Origin: Gaiella occulta
GTDB lineage: Bacteria > Actinomycetota > Thermoleophilia > Gaiellales > Gaiellaceae
NCBI RefSeq assembly: GCF_003351045.1
Contig: NZ_QQZY01000004.1
Span: 186,001-250,000 of the forward strand
Reading direction: 5' to 3'
DNA: 64,000 nt
Below the pieces are notes generated by a model, which was not told the DNA's origin, searched no databases, and saw only the letters and a list, made by a program, of their open reading frames with translations. This document shows, one piece after another, positions 16,787 through 24,076 of the stretch. Both the position numbers and the translations under genes were made by a program. Positions within the stretch are counted from its first letter, which is position 1. The number at the start of each line of letters is the position of its first letter.

Positions 16787-17152
16787 ATGAGGGCGGGAGC
16801 GCGGACACCAGAGGAGCTCGAGACGCTGCTGGAGGACGCGTTCGTGACCCACGACGGGGAGGCGCTGGCTCTGCTCTTCGAGGACGGAGCGGTGCTCGCG
16901 GCGCGCGATCAATGCCACGCGCGCGGCCCAGACGAGATCGCACGGGTCGCCAGATGGATCTGGGAAGACGGCCGCACCTATGTAGCCGAGCTGCGGCAGG
17001 TCCTCCAGGCGCGTGACACCGCCCTCGTCGTCGCGGACCGCGGTGTCAACGTGGTACGCCGCGGGAGCGACGGCGTCTGGCGGTACGCAATCGCGCTCCT
17101 GACACTTGACGACCCGCCCACAAAGGAGGAGCAAGATGCAGCAGACAACTGA
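16787..17152 (+). CDS. SnoaL/DUF4440-like (NTF2-fold) protein
   Basis: 121 residues. The pattern ELETLLEDAFVTHDGEALALLFEDGAVL is the opening helix and strand of the NTF2 fold. VADRGVNVVRRGSDGVWRYAIALLT is the closing sheet. Small NTF2 proteins of this type bind hydrophobic ligands or act as isomerases or hydrolases. TAACGT at 16772-16777 is a candidate -10 box 9 nt before ATG, suggesting a leaderless message. The 3' end overlaps the next cupin gene by 17 nt. Confidence 0.72.
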   Translation: MRAGARTPEELETLLEDAFVTHDGEALALLFEDGAVLAARDQCHARGPDEIARVARWIWEDGRTYVAELRQVLQARDTALVVADRGVNVVRRGSDGVWRYAIALLTLDDPPTKEEQDAADN

Positions 17153-17630
17153 GCCGCAGGCTCTCAAGCCCCTTGCGGTCCACAGCCACGAGGGCGAGGC
17201 CCGCTGGTGGTTCGGCGGCCTTGCGGTGCTCAAGGCAACAGCGGCGGATACCGGTGGCCAGCTGACGATCGTCGAGGTCACCGAACCCGTCGGCGAGGCG
17301 CCGCTGCACATCCACCACAGGGACGACGAGGCCTTCTGGATCCTCGAGGGCGATGTGACGTTCGAGGTCGGAGACGCCACGATCGAGGCGCACGCGGGCG
17401 ACTATGTCTTCGCCCCGCGCGGCATTCCGCACCGTTACACCGTCGGCGAGCCCGGCTGCCGGATGTTGTTCATCTTGGTGCCAGGAGGCTTCGAAGATGT
17501 GCTCAGGAAGACCAGCGAACCCGCCCGAAGCCGCACCCTCCCGCCACCTTCCGAGGAGGAGCCGACGCCGGAGGCGATCGAGACGCTCAAGGCGATCGTC
17601 AAGGAGCACGGCTACGAGCTGCTCGTCTGA
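17136..17630 (+). CDS. Cupin 2 domain protein
   Basis: 164 residues. Motif 1 is PLHIHHRDDEAFWILEGDVTFEVG (His, His, Glu ligands; split here across residues ~55-80). Motif 2 is GDYVFAPRGIPHRYTVG. The C-terminal ~40 residues are a Pro/Glu-rich helix. Start ATG 17136 has an unusually strong ribosome-binding site AAAGGAGGAG and lies inside the end of the SnoaL-like gene. Family members include quercetinase-like dioxygenases and isomerases; the substrate is unknown. The adjacent LuxR regulator probably controls it. Confidence 0.8.
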   Translation: MQQTTEPQALKPLAVHSHEGEARWWFGGLAVLKATAADTGGQLTIVEVTEPVGEAPLHIHHRDDEAFWILEGDVTFEVGDATIEAHAGDYVFAPRGIPHRYTVGEPGCRMLFILVPGGFEDVLRKTSEPARSRTLPPPSEEEPTPEAIETLKAIVKEHGYELLV

Positions 17631-18298
17631 TGGCCGTTTCGAGCAGCGGTGCCGGAGCGGTGAGAGGCTGGGAGCGGGCGCTGCTGTCGGAGATCGATGC
17701 CGTTGCCGCGCCGGGGATGGTTCCCTGGAGACCGGTGCGACGCTACTTCGGGATCGGCGCGTTCGGGATCAACGCCTTCAGCGCGCACGCTGGAGAGGAG
17801 GTGATCGAGCGTCACACCGAAGAGGCGCGACAGCACGAAGAGGCATACGTCGTCGTCAGCGGTAGAGCCGCGTTCACGCTCGGCGGCGACAAGGTCGACG
17901 CGCCCGCCGGAACGATCATCTTCGTGCGCGACCCGGCCGTCGACCGATCGGCGGTCGCGGAAGGGCCCGAGACGACCATCGTGGCAATCGGCGGCAAACG
18001 CGGGGCGCCCTACACGGTCGGGCCCTGGGAGTTCGTCTACGTCGCACGCGCGCGCGGGAACGCGGGCGACCATGAGGGTGCTATCGATGAGTTGAAGCGG
18101 GGACTGGAGCACCACCCAGACCATCGCATGCTGCTCTACCGCCTCGCGAATTGGGAAGCGGGGGCGGGCCGGACGGACGACGCACTCGACCATCTAGCGG
18201 CTGCCATCGCCGGGAGAAAGGCGCTGCACGATCAGGCGCAGAGCGACCCCGCGTTCGAAGCGATCCGCACCGACCCGCGCTTTCCTTCCACCTCATAA
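17630..18298 (+). CDS. Cupin domain fused to TPR-like repeats
   Basis: 222 residues. The first ~130 are a cupin barrel (RHTEEARQHEEAYVVVSGRAAF and APAGTIIFVRDP). The last ~90 form helical pairs, ARARGNAGDHEGAIDELKRGLEHHPDHRMLLYRLA and TDDALDHLAAAI, typical of TPR units, ending in DPAFEAIRTDPRF. The TGATG overlap with the preceding cupin gives translational coupling. The TPR part suggests a role in protein contacts rather than small-molecule chemistry alone. Confidence 0.75.
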   Translation: MAVSSSGAGAVRGWERALLSEIDAVAAPGMVPWRPVRRYFGIGAFGINAFSAHAGEEVIERHTEEARQHEEAYVVVSGRAAFTLGGDKVDAPAGTIIFVRDPAVDRSAVAEGPETTIVAIGGKRGAPYTVGPWEFVYVARARGNAGDHEGAIDELKRGLEHHPDHRMLLYRLANWEAGAGRTDDALDHLAAAIAGRKALHDQAQSDPAFEAIRTDPRFPSTS

Positions 18299-18326
18299 GG
18301 CTGTACCGGAGCGGTAGATTCGCCAA

Positions 18327-18476
18327 GCCGGCCGAAGAGCGGAACTGCTCGCAAGTCTCTTCGACCGAAGTCTGGCCTGACGGGGGATCGTCGCCGCCGT
18401 CAGGCCGCGCACGCCGTTGGTCCGCTATTGCAAGGCGGCCGAACGACTCGACCGCCTCGTAGCAGGCGGGGTGACA
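18327..18476 (+). pseudogene. Remnant of the C-terminal end of a serine recombinase
   Basis: 150 bp closely matching 21156-21305, the end of the larger recombinase remnant. The shared nucleotide stretches include the segments encoding the C-terminal helix (GCCGGCCGAA...CTGCTCGCAAG, TCAGGCCGCGC and AAGGCGGCCGAACG). Small indels disrupt the frame. As with the other copy, it abuts a tRNA-Asp fragment on its right. It marks the recombinase end of a second, older element. Confidence 0.75.
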
Positions 18477-18479
18477 AAG

Positions 18480-18524
18480 GCGGGAGCGACGGGACTCGAA
18501 CCCGCGACCTCCGGCGTGACAGGC
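18480..18524 (-). repeat. Partial tRNA-Asp copy (putative attachment site)
   Basis: 45 nt identical to 21311-21355, the tRNA-Asp gene from the anticodon loop to the 3' end; the 5' half is missing. The distance to the true tRNA is 2831 bp. With the recombinase remnants beside both copies, this is the expected far-end repeat of an element inserted in the tRNA. Confidence 0.8.
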
Positions 18525-18751
18525 GCCGCAAAGGGAAACACGATCCCCCACGCGAACACCCTGAAGAGATCAGCAGGGACTTCCTTCAGGGTGGCGGACG
18601 CCACTCCACGGCGTTCCACGGGAGACTCGGAGCTTTCCGCCCCATCCAGACCCCATGGCTGTGCCGCCTTTCCTGACAACGCGTCGATATCGGCGCGGCA
18701 CGAGTATGGGATGAACCTCGGACGGGAGCGGCCAGGGTCGTGTCCGACGTT
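18525..18751. other. Gap after the tRNA fragment, no gene seen
   Basis: About 230 bp of lower coding character between the tRNA-Asp fragment and the AbiE operator. Frames crossing it spell the well-known spurious peptide created by tRNA sequence and are not genes. Confidence 0.4.
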
Positions 18752-18770
18752 TGAGGGTTAATATCCCTCA
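18752..18770 (+). promoter_or_regulatory. AbiE promoter with overlapping inverted-repeat operator
   Basis: TGAGGG-TTAATAT-CCCTCA: 6-bp perfect arms flanking a -10 box TAATAT at 18759-18764. The ATG of abiEi follows 7 nt after the -10, so transcription would start at or next to the start codon (leaderless). AbiEi antitoxins are known negative autoregulators that bind inverted repeats, which fits this arrangement. Confidence 0.65.
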
Positions 18771-18771
18771 T

Positions 18772-19374
18772 ATGTCTGACAGGATCGACCACGACAGCCT
18801 CTATCGGCTTGCCGAGTCGCAGGCAGGCTATTTCACGGCCGAGCAGGCCCTCCAGACAGGGATGGACCGAAGCACCCTCCTTCACCATGCCCGTCCCGGT
18901 GGGCGCTACGAGCGCGTTCGGCGCGGGCTCTACCGGCTGCGCCACTTTCCGTCGAGTCCGCACGAGCACGTCGTCGCCGCGTGGCTCGACCTGCCGGCAC
19001 CGGCGGTTGTCTCCCACGAAAGTGCGCTCGAGCTGTACGAGCTGTCCGATGTCATCCCGAACGCGGTTCACATCACCCTTCCGCGCGAGAAGCGCGGCCG
19101 GCGTCCCAGAGCCGGTGTCAAGTTCCACATGCTCACGCAGGCACCGAGTCCCAACGAGGTCAGGCGCGTCGACGGCGTCCTCGCGACTACCCCCGAACGG
19201 ACGATCGTCGACTCGCTCGAAGCAGGAACGCAGCCGGAGCAGATCGAGCTTGCGATTGGACAGGCGCTCGAGCGCGGTCTGACGACGCCTCGTCGACTGC
19301 GTTCCGCGGCCGACGACCGCTCCAACCGTGTCCGCCAATTCATCGATCGCGTACTCGCGGAGCATGCGGCGTGA
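18772..19374 (+). CDS. abiEi: AbiEi-family antitoxin/transcriptional regulator (type IV TA)
   Basis: 200 residues. The N-terminal winged helix (LYRLAESQAGYFTAEQALQTGM followed by RYERVRRGLYRLRHFP) is the AbiEi_4-like DNA-binding domain. The C-terminal domain has VSHESALELYELSDVIPNAVHITLP and TTPERTIVDSLEAG. ATG 18772 is used; there is no ribosome-binding site, consistent with a leaderless transcript. The toxin AbiEii follows with a GTGA overlap. AbiEi counters the toxin without binding it directly and represses the operon. The pair sits between two tRNA-Asp repeats, as cargo of the element. Confidence 0.85.
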   Translation: MSDRIDHDSLYRLAESQAGYFTAEQALQTGMDRSTLLHHARPGGRYERVRRGLYRLRHFPSSPHEHVVAAWLDLPAPAVVSHESALELYELSDVIPNAVHITLPREKRGRRPRAGVKFHMLTQAPSPNEVRRVDGVLATTPERTIVDSLEAGTQPEQIELAIGQALERGLTTPRRLRSAADDRSNRVRQFIDRVLAEHAA

Positions 19375-20261
19375 GGTACGGCGACGCGGCGGCGTTCCGG
19401 CAAGCTCTCGAGCAACGGCTGCGTGCGCGCGCTGCTGGAGACGGTGCACGTCTCGCCCGCGATCGCAAGCGCGTTGCGTTCGATCGGCTTCTGGCCCGCC
19501 TCAACGAGGTTGCTCCGGGAGACTGGCTGCTGAAAGGCGGCTTCGCGCTCGACCTCCGCCTTGCCGATCGCGCAAGAGCCACTCGGGACGTGGACCTCGA
19601 TTGGCAGGCGGACGAGGAGAAACTTGCAGAGACGCTGATCGAGGCTGCCGGCGTCAGCGGCGACGACTTCTTCACCTTCGGCATCGAGCGAACAGGAATG
19701 GCGCCGGAGCGCCTTGGCGGCAGCCACCGCTCCCGCGTCACAGCGAGCCTCGCTGGTCGACCGTTCGAGACGTTTCTCCTTGATGTCGGCCTGCGGTCAT
19801 CGCTCGTCGACGAGCGCGACACGCTCACCACGAACGACCTTCTCTCATTCGCCGAGATCGAGCCAGTTGAGGTTCCAGCCGTCCCGCTGGAGCGACACAT
19901 CGCCGAGAAGCTGCACGCCTATACCCGCCGCTACGGCGACGATCGGCCGAGCTCGCGCGTCAAGGATCTGATCGACCTCGTCCTCATGAGCGAGCTTGCC
20001 TCCTTTGAGTACGGTCGGTTACGGGACGCGATCGCCAGAACGTTCGGCGAGCGCGAGACGCACGAGCTGCCCACGTCGCTACCAGCACCTCCCGCCGACT
20101 GGGCGCAGCCCTATCGCGTACTGGCGGGGGAGGTCGGCCTGGACGCAGGCCTGGCGTCGGGGCATCGGGACGCTGCGGCCTTTCTCGACCCGGTTCTTGC
20201 TGACGTGCCCGACCTTGACCTTTGGGACGAGCGGGCGATGAAATGGCGGCGTCGTCGCTAG
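19371..20261 (+). CDS. abiEii: AbiEii-family nucleotidyltransferase toxin (type IV TA, abortive infection)
   Basis: 296 residues. The DNA polymerase-beta-like site is WLLKGGFALDLRL at ~52 followed by TRDVDLD at 71-77, the GG...DxD signature. The C-terminal part has the IAEKLHAYTRRYG and SSRVKDLIDLVL motifs shared by AbiEii/MenT toxins, which modify tRNA 3' ends. GTG 19371 overlaps the antitoxin stop. Known systems give phage-induced growth arrest. All catalytic residues appear intact. Confidence 0.87.
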   Translation: MRYGDAAAFRQALEQRLRARAAGDGARLARDRKRVAFDRLLARLNEVAPGDWLLKGGFALDLRLADRARATRDVDLDWQADEEKLAETLIEAAGVSGDDFFTFGIERTGMAPERLGGSHRSRVTASLAGRPFETFLLDVGLRSSLVDERDTLTTNDLLSFAEIEPVEVPAVPLERHIAEKLHAYTRRYGDDRPSSRVKDLIDLVLMSELASFEYGRLRDAIARTFGERETHELPTSLPAPPADWAQPYRVLAGEVGLDAGLASGHRDAAAFLDPVLADVPDLDLWDERAMKWRRRR

Positions 20262-20397
20262 CCTGGGCGCGGAGCTGCGCGAGGAACCGCGGTTGCGCCC
20301 GATATTGTTCGCGCGCTTCAAAGTCGTAGGAGGAGGGTTGAGTGCCGAAGGTCGACATCTGCCCCGCTCCCCGGTCCGGCGTTGACAGGTAGCTGGT

Positions 20398-21306
20398 TTG
20401 GAGCGCCGGGCAGTCCCGGAGGCGCGTAGCGCCGGAGGGACTGTCTCCCTCGCGGCGTGGCTGAACGCCAAGGGCGCGCGGACGGCGCGTGGGCGCGCCT
20501 TCGGCAAGGACACCGTCCGCGAGATGCTCGTCAACGCCGCCTACTGCGGCTACGTCTGCGGGCTACGCAGCAAGGACCGCTCCGTCCGCGGGCTGCACGA
20601 GACGCTCGTTGCGGAGGAGTTGTTCGAGCGCGTGCAGGAGATCCGCGCCTGGCGCACGCGCGTCGTCAAGCCCGGCAGGCCCTTGGAGGACTACCTGCTG
20701 CGCAAGCTCCTCCACTGCGAGCGGTGCGGCTCTCGGATGCACGGGACGCGCGGCTCGCGCGCCGGCATCCGCCGCTACATCTGCTCGACCCGCCGCTACT
20801 CGCCCGACTGCGACCAGCCAATCGTCAAAGCAGAACCGCTCGAAGATCAGCTCGTCGACTGGATGCGCGACTTCCAGACGGACACGCAGCTGCGAGCGCA
20901 CATACTCGCCGCACTCCGCACCGAGGCGCAGGACAACGGAGGCGACAACGCCGAGCGCCGGCGCGAGCTGCATGGCCAGCTCGACCGGCTCCGCGACCTC
21001 TACGTACTCGGCGACCTCACCAAGAGCCAATACGTGCTCAGACGGCAGGCGCTCCAGGAAGAGCTCGAGCGGACATCGCCGCCGCTCGACCCACGCCTCG
21101 AGCAAGCCGAGGCGCTGCTCTCCGACTTCGCACGCTTCTGGCAGACCGAGCCCTCGCCGGCCGAACGGCGGAAACTGCTCGCAAGCCTCTTCGACCGAGT
21201 CTGGCAGGACGGCGGGATCGTCGTCGCCGTCAGGCCGCGCGCGCCGTTCGTCCGCTATTTCAAGGCGGCCGAACGGCTCAACCGCCCTCGTAATAGGCGG
21301 GGTGAC
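20398..21306 (+). pseudogene. N-terminally truncated large serine recombinase (integrase) remnant
   Basis: About 300 codons of the C-terminal part. It holds the end of the recombinase domain (SLAAWLNAKGARTARGRAFGKDTVREML, residues ~17-45), then the zinc ribbon (LLHCERCGSRM ... YICSTRRYSPDCDQP) and a long coiled coil (ERRRELHGQLDRLRDLYVLGDLTKSQYVLR). The catalytic resolvase domain with the Ser nucleophile, about 150 residues, is missing. The 137 bp upstream do not encode it. The open frame runs on into the tRNA-Asp gene, so the true end is near 21306. It is probably inactive for strand exchange. Confidence 0.82.
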
Positions 21307-21311
21307 AATAG

Positions 21312-21385
<74 letters not shown>

Positions 21386-21507
21386 GTGGGCCGTGGGATT
21401 GTAGCGGCGGCTCCCGGCTGCGGCGCCCCCTCTGCGGGGGCGCTCCGCTCGCGCTCCGAGCGCGGGCGGCGCAGGGCAGCCGCCGCGCGGGGCGAAACTG
21501 TCGAGGC
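21386..21507. promoter_or_regulatory. Region upstream of tRNA-Asp and marP-like gene, with hairpin
   Basis: 122 bp between the divergent tRNA and protease genes. It contains a perfect 8-bp hairpin, GCGCCCCC/GGGGGCGC at 21423-21443 with loop TCTGC. Promoters of both genes must lie here, but no clean -35/-10 pair is seen. Confidence 0.35.
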
Positions 21508-22647
21508 GTGTACACCGTCGACCTGATTGCGCTTGCGATCGTCGCGCTCTCGGCCCTGGCCGGGCTTCGGCGCGGTCTCGTCACGGGCGTGCTCTCGCTT
21601 GCGGGGCTCGCGGGCGGCGCCGTCATCGGAGCGCGCGTCGGGTCGGACGTCCTCGGCGCCGAGCGGTCGCGCTGGCTGCCGCTCGCCGCGCTCGCCGGCG
21701 CGGTGCTGCTCGCCGCGGTCGGGCAGTCGGTCGGCGTCATGCTCGGCCGTCACCTGCGGCGCGGCCTGCTCGTGATCCCGCCGCTGCGCGTGTTCGACAG
21801 CGTCGGCGGCAGCATGCTCGGCGCGGTCACGGGTCTCGCAGTCTGCTGGGTCGCCGGCGCCGTGCTCCTGTACGTCCCCGGCCAGACCGAGCTGCGCCGC
21901 TACGCCCAGGAGTCGCGCATCCTCTCCACGCTCAACCGCGAGCTGCCGCCCGCGAGGCTGCTCGACACGCTCGCCCGCGTCGATCCCTTCGCCGCGCTCG
22001 CCGGCCCCGACGCCGGCGTCGGCCCGCCCGACCCGGCGGTGCTCGGCTCCGCCGGCGTGAACGGGGCCGCGCTCAGCGTCGTGCGCGTCGTCGGCGACGC
22101 GTGCGGGCTCGGCATCGAGGGCTCCGGCTGGGTGGCCGCAGCGGAGACCGTCGTCACGAACGCCCACGTCGTGGCAGGTGTCGACCGGCCGCGCGTCGAC
22201 CGCAACGGCGGCGGCACCGTCCTCCCCGCCCGCGTCGTGTTCTTCGACCGCACCAACGACGTGGCCGTGCTGCGCGTCCCGGGGCTGCGCGCCCGTCCGC
22301 TTCCTCTCGGCGCCGCCGCGGCGGGCGCCGCGGCAGGGATGCTCGGCTACCCGAGCAACGGGCCGTACACGGAGACGCCCGTGCGCGTCGGCAAGATCGT
22401 GCCGATCGTCGGCCGCGACGCCTACGGCCGCTTCCCGACGAGCCGGGTCGTGACGACGATCCGCGGCACGATCCGCAGCGGCAACTCCGGCGGGCCGGTG
22501 GTCGACGCCGCGGGCAAGGTCGTGACGATGGTGTTCGCCCGGCGCGTCGGCGCCGACGGAGGCTACGGCGTGCCGGCGGCGTTCGTCGGCGCGGCGCTCG
22601 CGAAGGCGGGCGACACGCCGCTGCACACCGCCTGCGTCGAGCGCTGA
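21508..22647 (+). CDS. MarP-like membrane serine protease (CvpA domain + trypsin-like domain)
   Basis: 379 residues, GTG start. The first ~150 residues contain four hydrophobic helices in the CvpA arrangement (GLRRGLVTGVLSLAGLAGG is the conserved start). The periplasm-side domain is a chymotrypsin-type protease: His in VTNAHVVAG, Asp in TNDVAVLRV, Ser in SGNSGGPVV. A Cys near DACGLG and one in HTACVER at the C-terminus match the disulfide pair of mycobacterial MarP, which is needed for acid and oxidative stress resistance. It is normally a stand-alone gene. Confidence 0.88.
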   Translation: MYTVDLIALAIVALSALAGLRRGLVTGVLSLAGLAGGAVIGARVGSDVLGAERSRWLPLAALAGAVLLAAVGQSVGVMLGRHLRRGLLVIPPLRVFDSVGGSMLGAVTGLAVCWVAGAVLLYVPGQTELRRYAQESRILSTLNRELPPARLLDTLARVDPFAALAGPDAGVGPPDPAVLGSAGVNGAALSVVRVVGDACGLGIEGSGWVAAAETVVTNAHVVAGVDRPRVDRNGGGTVLPARVVFFDRTNDVAVLRVPGLRARPLPLGAAAAGAAAGMLGYPSNGPYTETPVRVGKIVPIVGRDAYGRFPTSRVVTTIRGTIRSGNSGGPVVDAAGKVVTMVFARRVGADGGYGVPAAFVGAALAKAGDTPLHTACVER

Positions 22648-22705
22648 GCGACAAACCCCCCGATCGGGGTGCGCCGGCAGCGCCGCGCAGCCGAATAGGT
22701 GACGA

Positions 22706-24076
22706 GTGGCCTCCTCACAGCCCCCGACCCCCGCGGACCTGCGCCTCTCGGAGGTCGTCTCCGCGCTGTCGTACGCGCTCGACGTCGCCGAAGGCCAGGC
22801 GATCGGCCACGCTGTCCGCAGCTGCGTCATCGGCATGCGCCTCGCCGACGAGATCGGGCTCGCCGTCGAGGCCCGCTCCGCGCTCTTCTACGGCCTCCTG
22901 CTGAAGGACGCCGGCTGCTCGTCGAACGCCGCCAAGGTATCGGCCCTCTTCGCCGCCGACGACCACGAGGCGAAGCGAAACGTCAAGCTCGTCGACCACA
23001 GCCGCGTGCCCGCGGCGATGCGCTACGTGTGGGACAACGTCGGCGGGCGCGGCCCGCGCCGCGTCGCGAACGCCGTCGGCGCGCTGGCGCGCGGCCCGCG
23101 CGCAGCGAAGGAGATGACGCAGATCCGCTGCGAGCGCGGCGCCGCCATCGCGGAGATGCTCGACCTGCCGAGCGAGACGGCGGACGCGATCCGCTGCCTC
23201 GACGAGCACTGGGACGGACGCGGCCATCCCGCGGGTCTCGCCGGCGAGGCGATCCCGCAGCTCGCCCGCATCCTCAACCTCGCCCAGGTCGTCGAGGTGT
23301 TCCACTCGGCGAACGGGCGCGACGCCGCCTACGAGGTCGCCCACGGCCGCGCCGGACGCTGGTTCGACCCGGAGCTCGTGCGCGCGGCGGAGCGCTTCCG
23401 TGACGACGACGCCTTCTGGGACATGCTCGGCGACGGCGACGTGCGCCTGCTCGTCGCCGGACTCGAGCCGCAGAGCCTCGTCCTCGCCGCCGACGACACA
23501 CGGCTCGACCGTGTCGCCGAGGCGTTCGCGCTCGTGATCGACGCGAAGTCGCCGTTCACCTTCCGCCACTCCGAGCGTGTTGCCGAGCTCGCCGGCGGAG
23601 CCGGTCGCGAGCTCGGCCTCGACGCCGACGAGCTGCGCGACCTGCGCCGCGCCGCCCTGCTGCACGACATCGGCAAGCTCGCCATCTCGAACCGAATCCT
23701 CGACAAGCCCGGCCGCCTGGATGACGACGAGCGGGCGGCGATCGAGAGGCACCCCGCGTTCACGGCCGAGATCCTCGGGCGCATCCCGCACCTCGACGGG
23801 CTCGCCGCCGTCGCCGCCGCCCACCACGAGAAGCTCGACGGCTCCGGCTATCACCTCGGGCTGCGCGGCGACGAGATCCCGCCGGCGGCGCGCGTGCTCG
23901 TCGTGGCGGACATCTTCGAGGCACTCACCGCCGAACGGCCCTACCGCGTCGCGATGACGACCGCCGCCGCGCTCGGGCTGATGCAGGCCGACGTCGGGAC
24001 GAAGCTCGGCCGCGACGCCTTCGCCGCGCTCGAGGCTAGCCTGAGAACAGCTCGAGCGCCGCTTCGGGCCGCTTGA
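22706..24076 (+). CDS. Double HD-GYP-type domain protein (cyclic-di-GMP phosphodiesterase-like)
   Basis: 456 residues, GTG start. The C-terminal HD-GYP domain (from ~275) has LLHDIGKLAISNRI, HPAFTAEIL, AAHHEKLDGSGYH and VADIFEALTAERPYR. GYP is replaced by GYH. The N-terminal half is a second, degenerate copy: GQAIGHAVRSC, LLLKDAGCSS (KD instead of HD) and DEHWDGRGHPAGL (GHP instead of GYP). The intact HD and metal residues suggest a working C-terminal phosphodiesterase with a sensory or regulatory N-terminal twin. The 3' end overlaps the converging metF-like gene by 41 bp. Confidence 0.82.
   Translation: MASSQPPTPADLRLSEVVSALSYALDVAEGQAIGHAVRSCVIGMRLADEIGLAVEARSALFYGLLLKDAGCSSNAAKVSALFAADDHEAKRNVKLVDHSRVPAAMRYVWDNVGGRGPRRVANAVGALARGPRAAKEMTQIRCERGAAIAEMLDLPSETADAIRCLDEHWDGRGHPAGLAGEAIPQLARILNLAQVVEVFHSANGRDAAYEVAHGRAGRWFDPELVRAAERFRDDDAFWDMLGDGDVRLLVAGLEPQSLVLAADDTRLDRVAEAFALVIDAKSPFTFRHSERVAELAGGAGRELGLDADELRDLRRAALLHDIGKLAISNRILDKPGRLDDDERAAIERHPAFTAEILGRIPHLDGLAAVAAAHHEKLDGSGYHLGLRGDEIPPAARVLVVADIFEALTAERPYRVAMTTAAALGLMQADVGTKLGRDAFAALEASLRTARAPLRAA

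Noticed and set aside
18417-18761. Open frames around the tRNA-Asp fragment spelling GSDGTRTRDLRRD-like peptides
   Set aside because: This peptide arises from translated tRNA sequence and is a known false gene; the nucleotide match to tRNA-Asp explains it.
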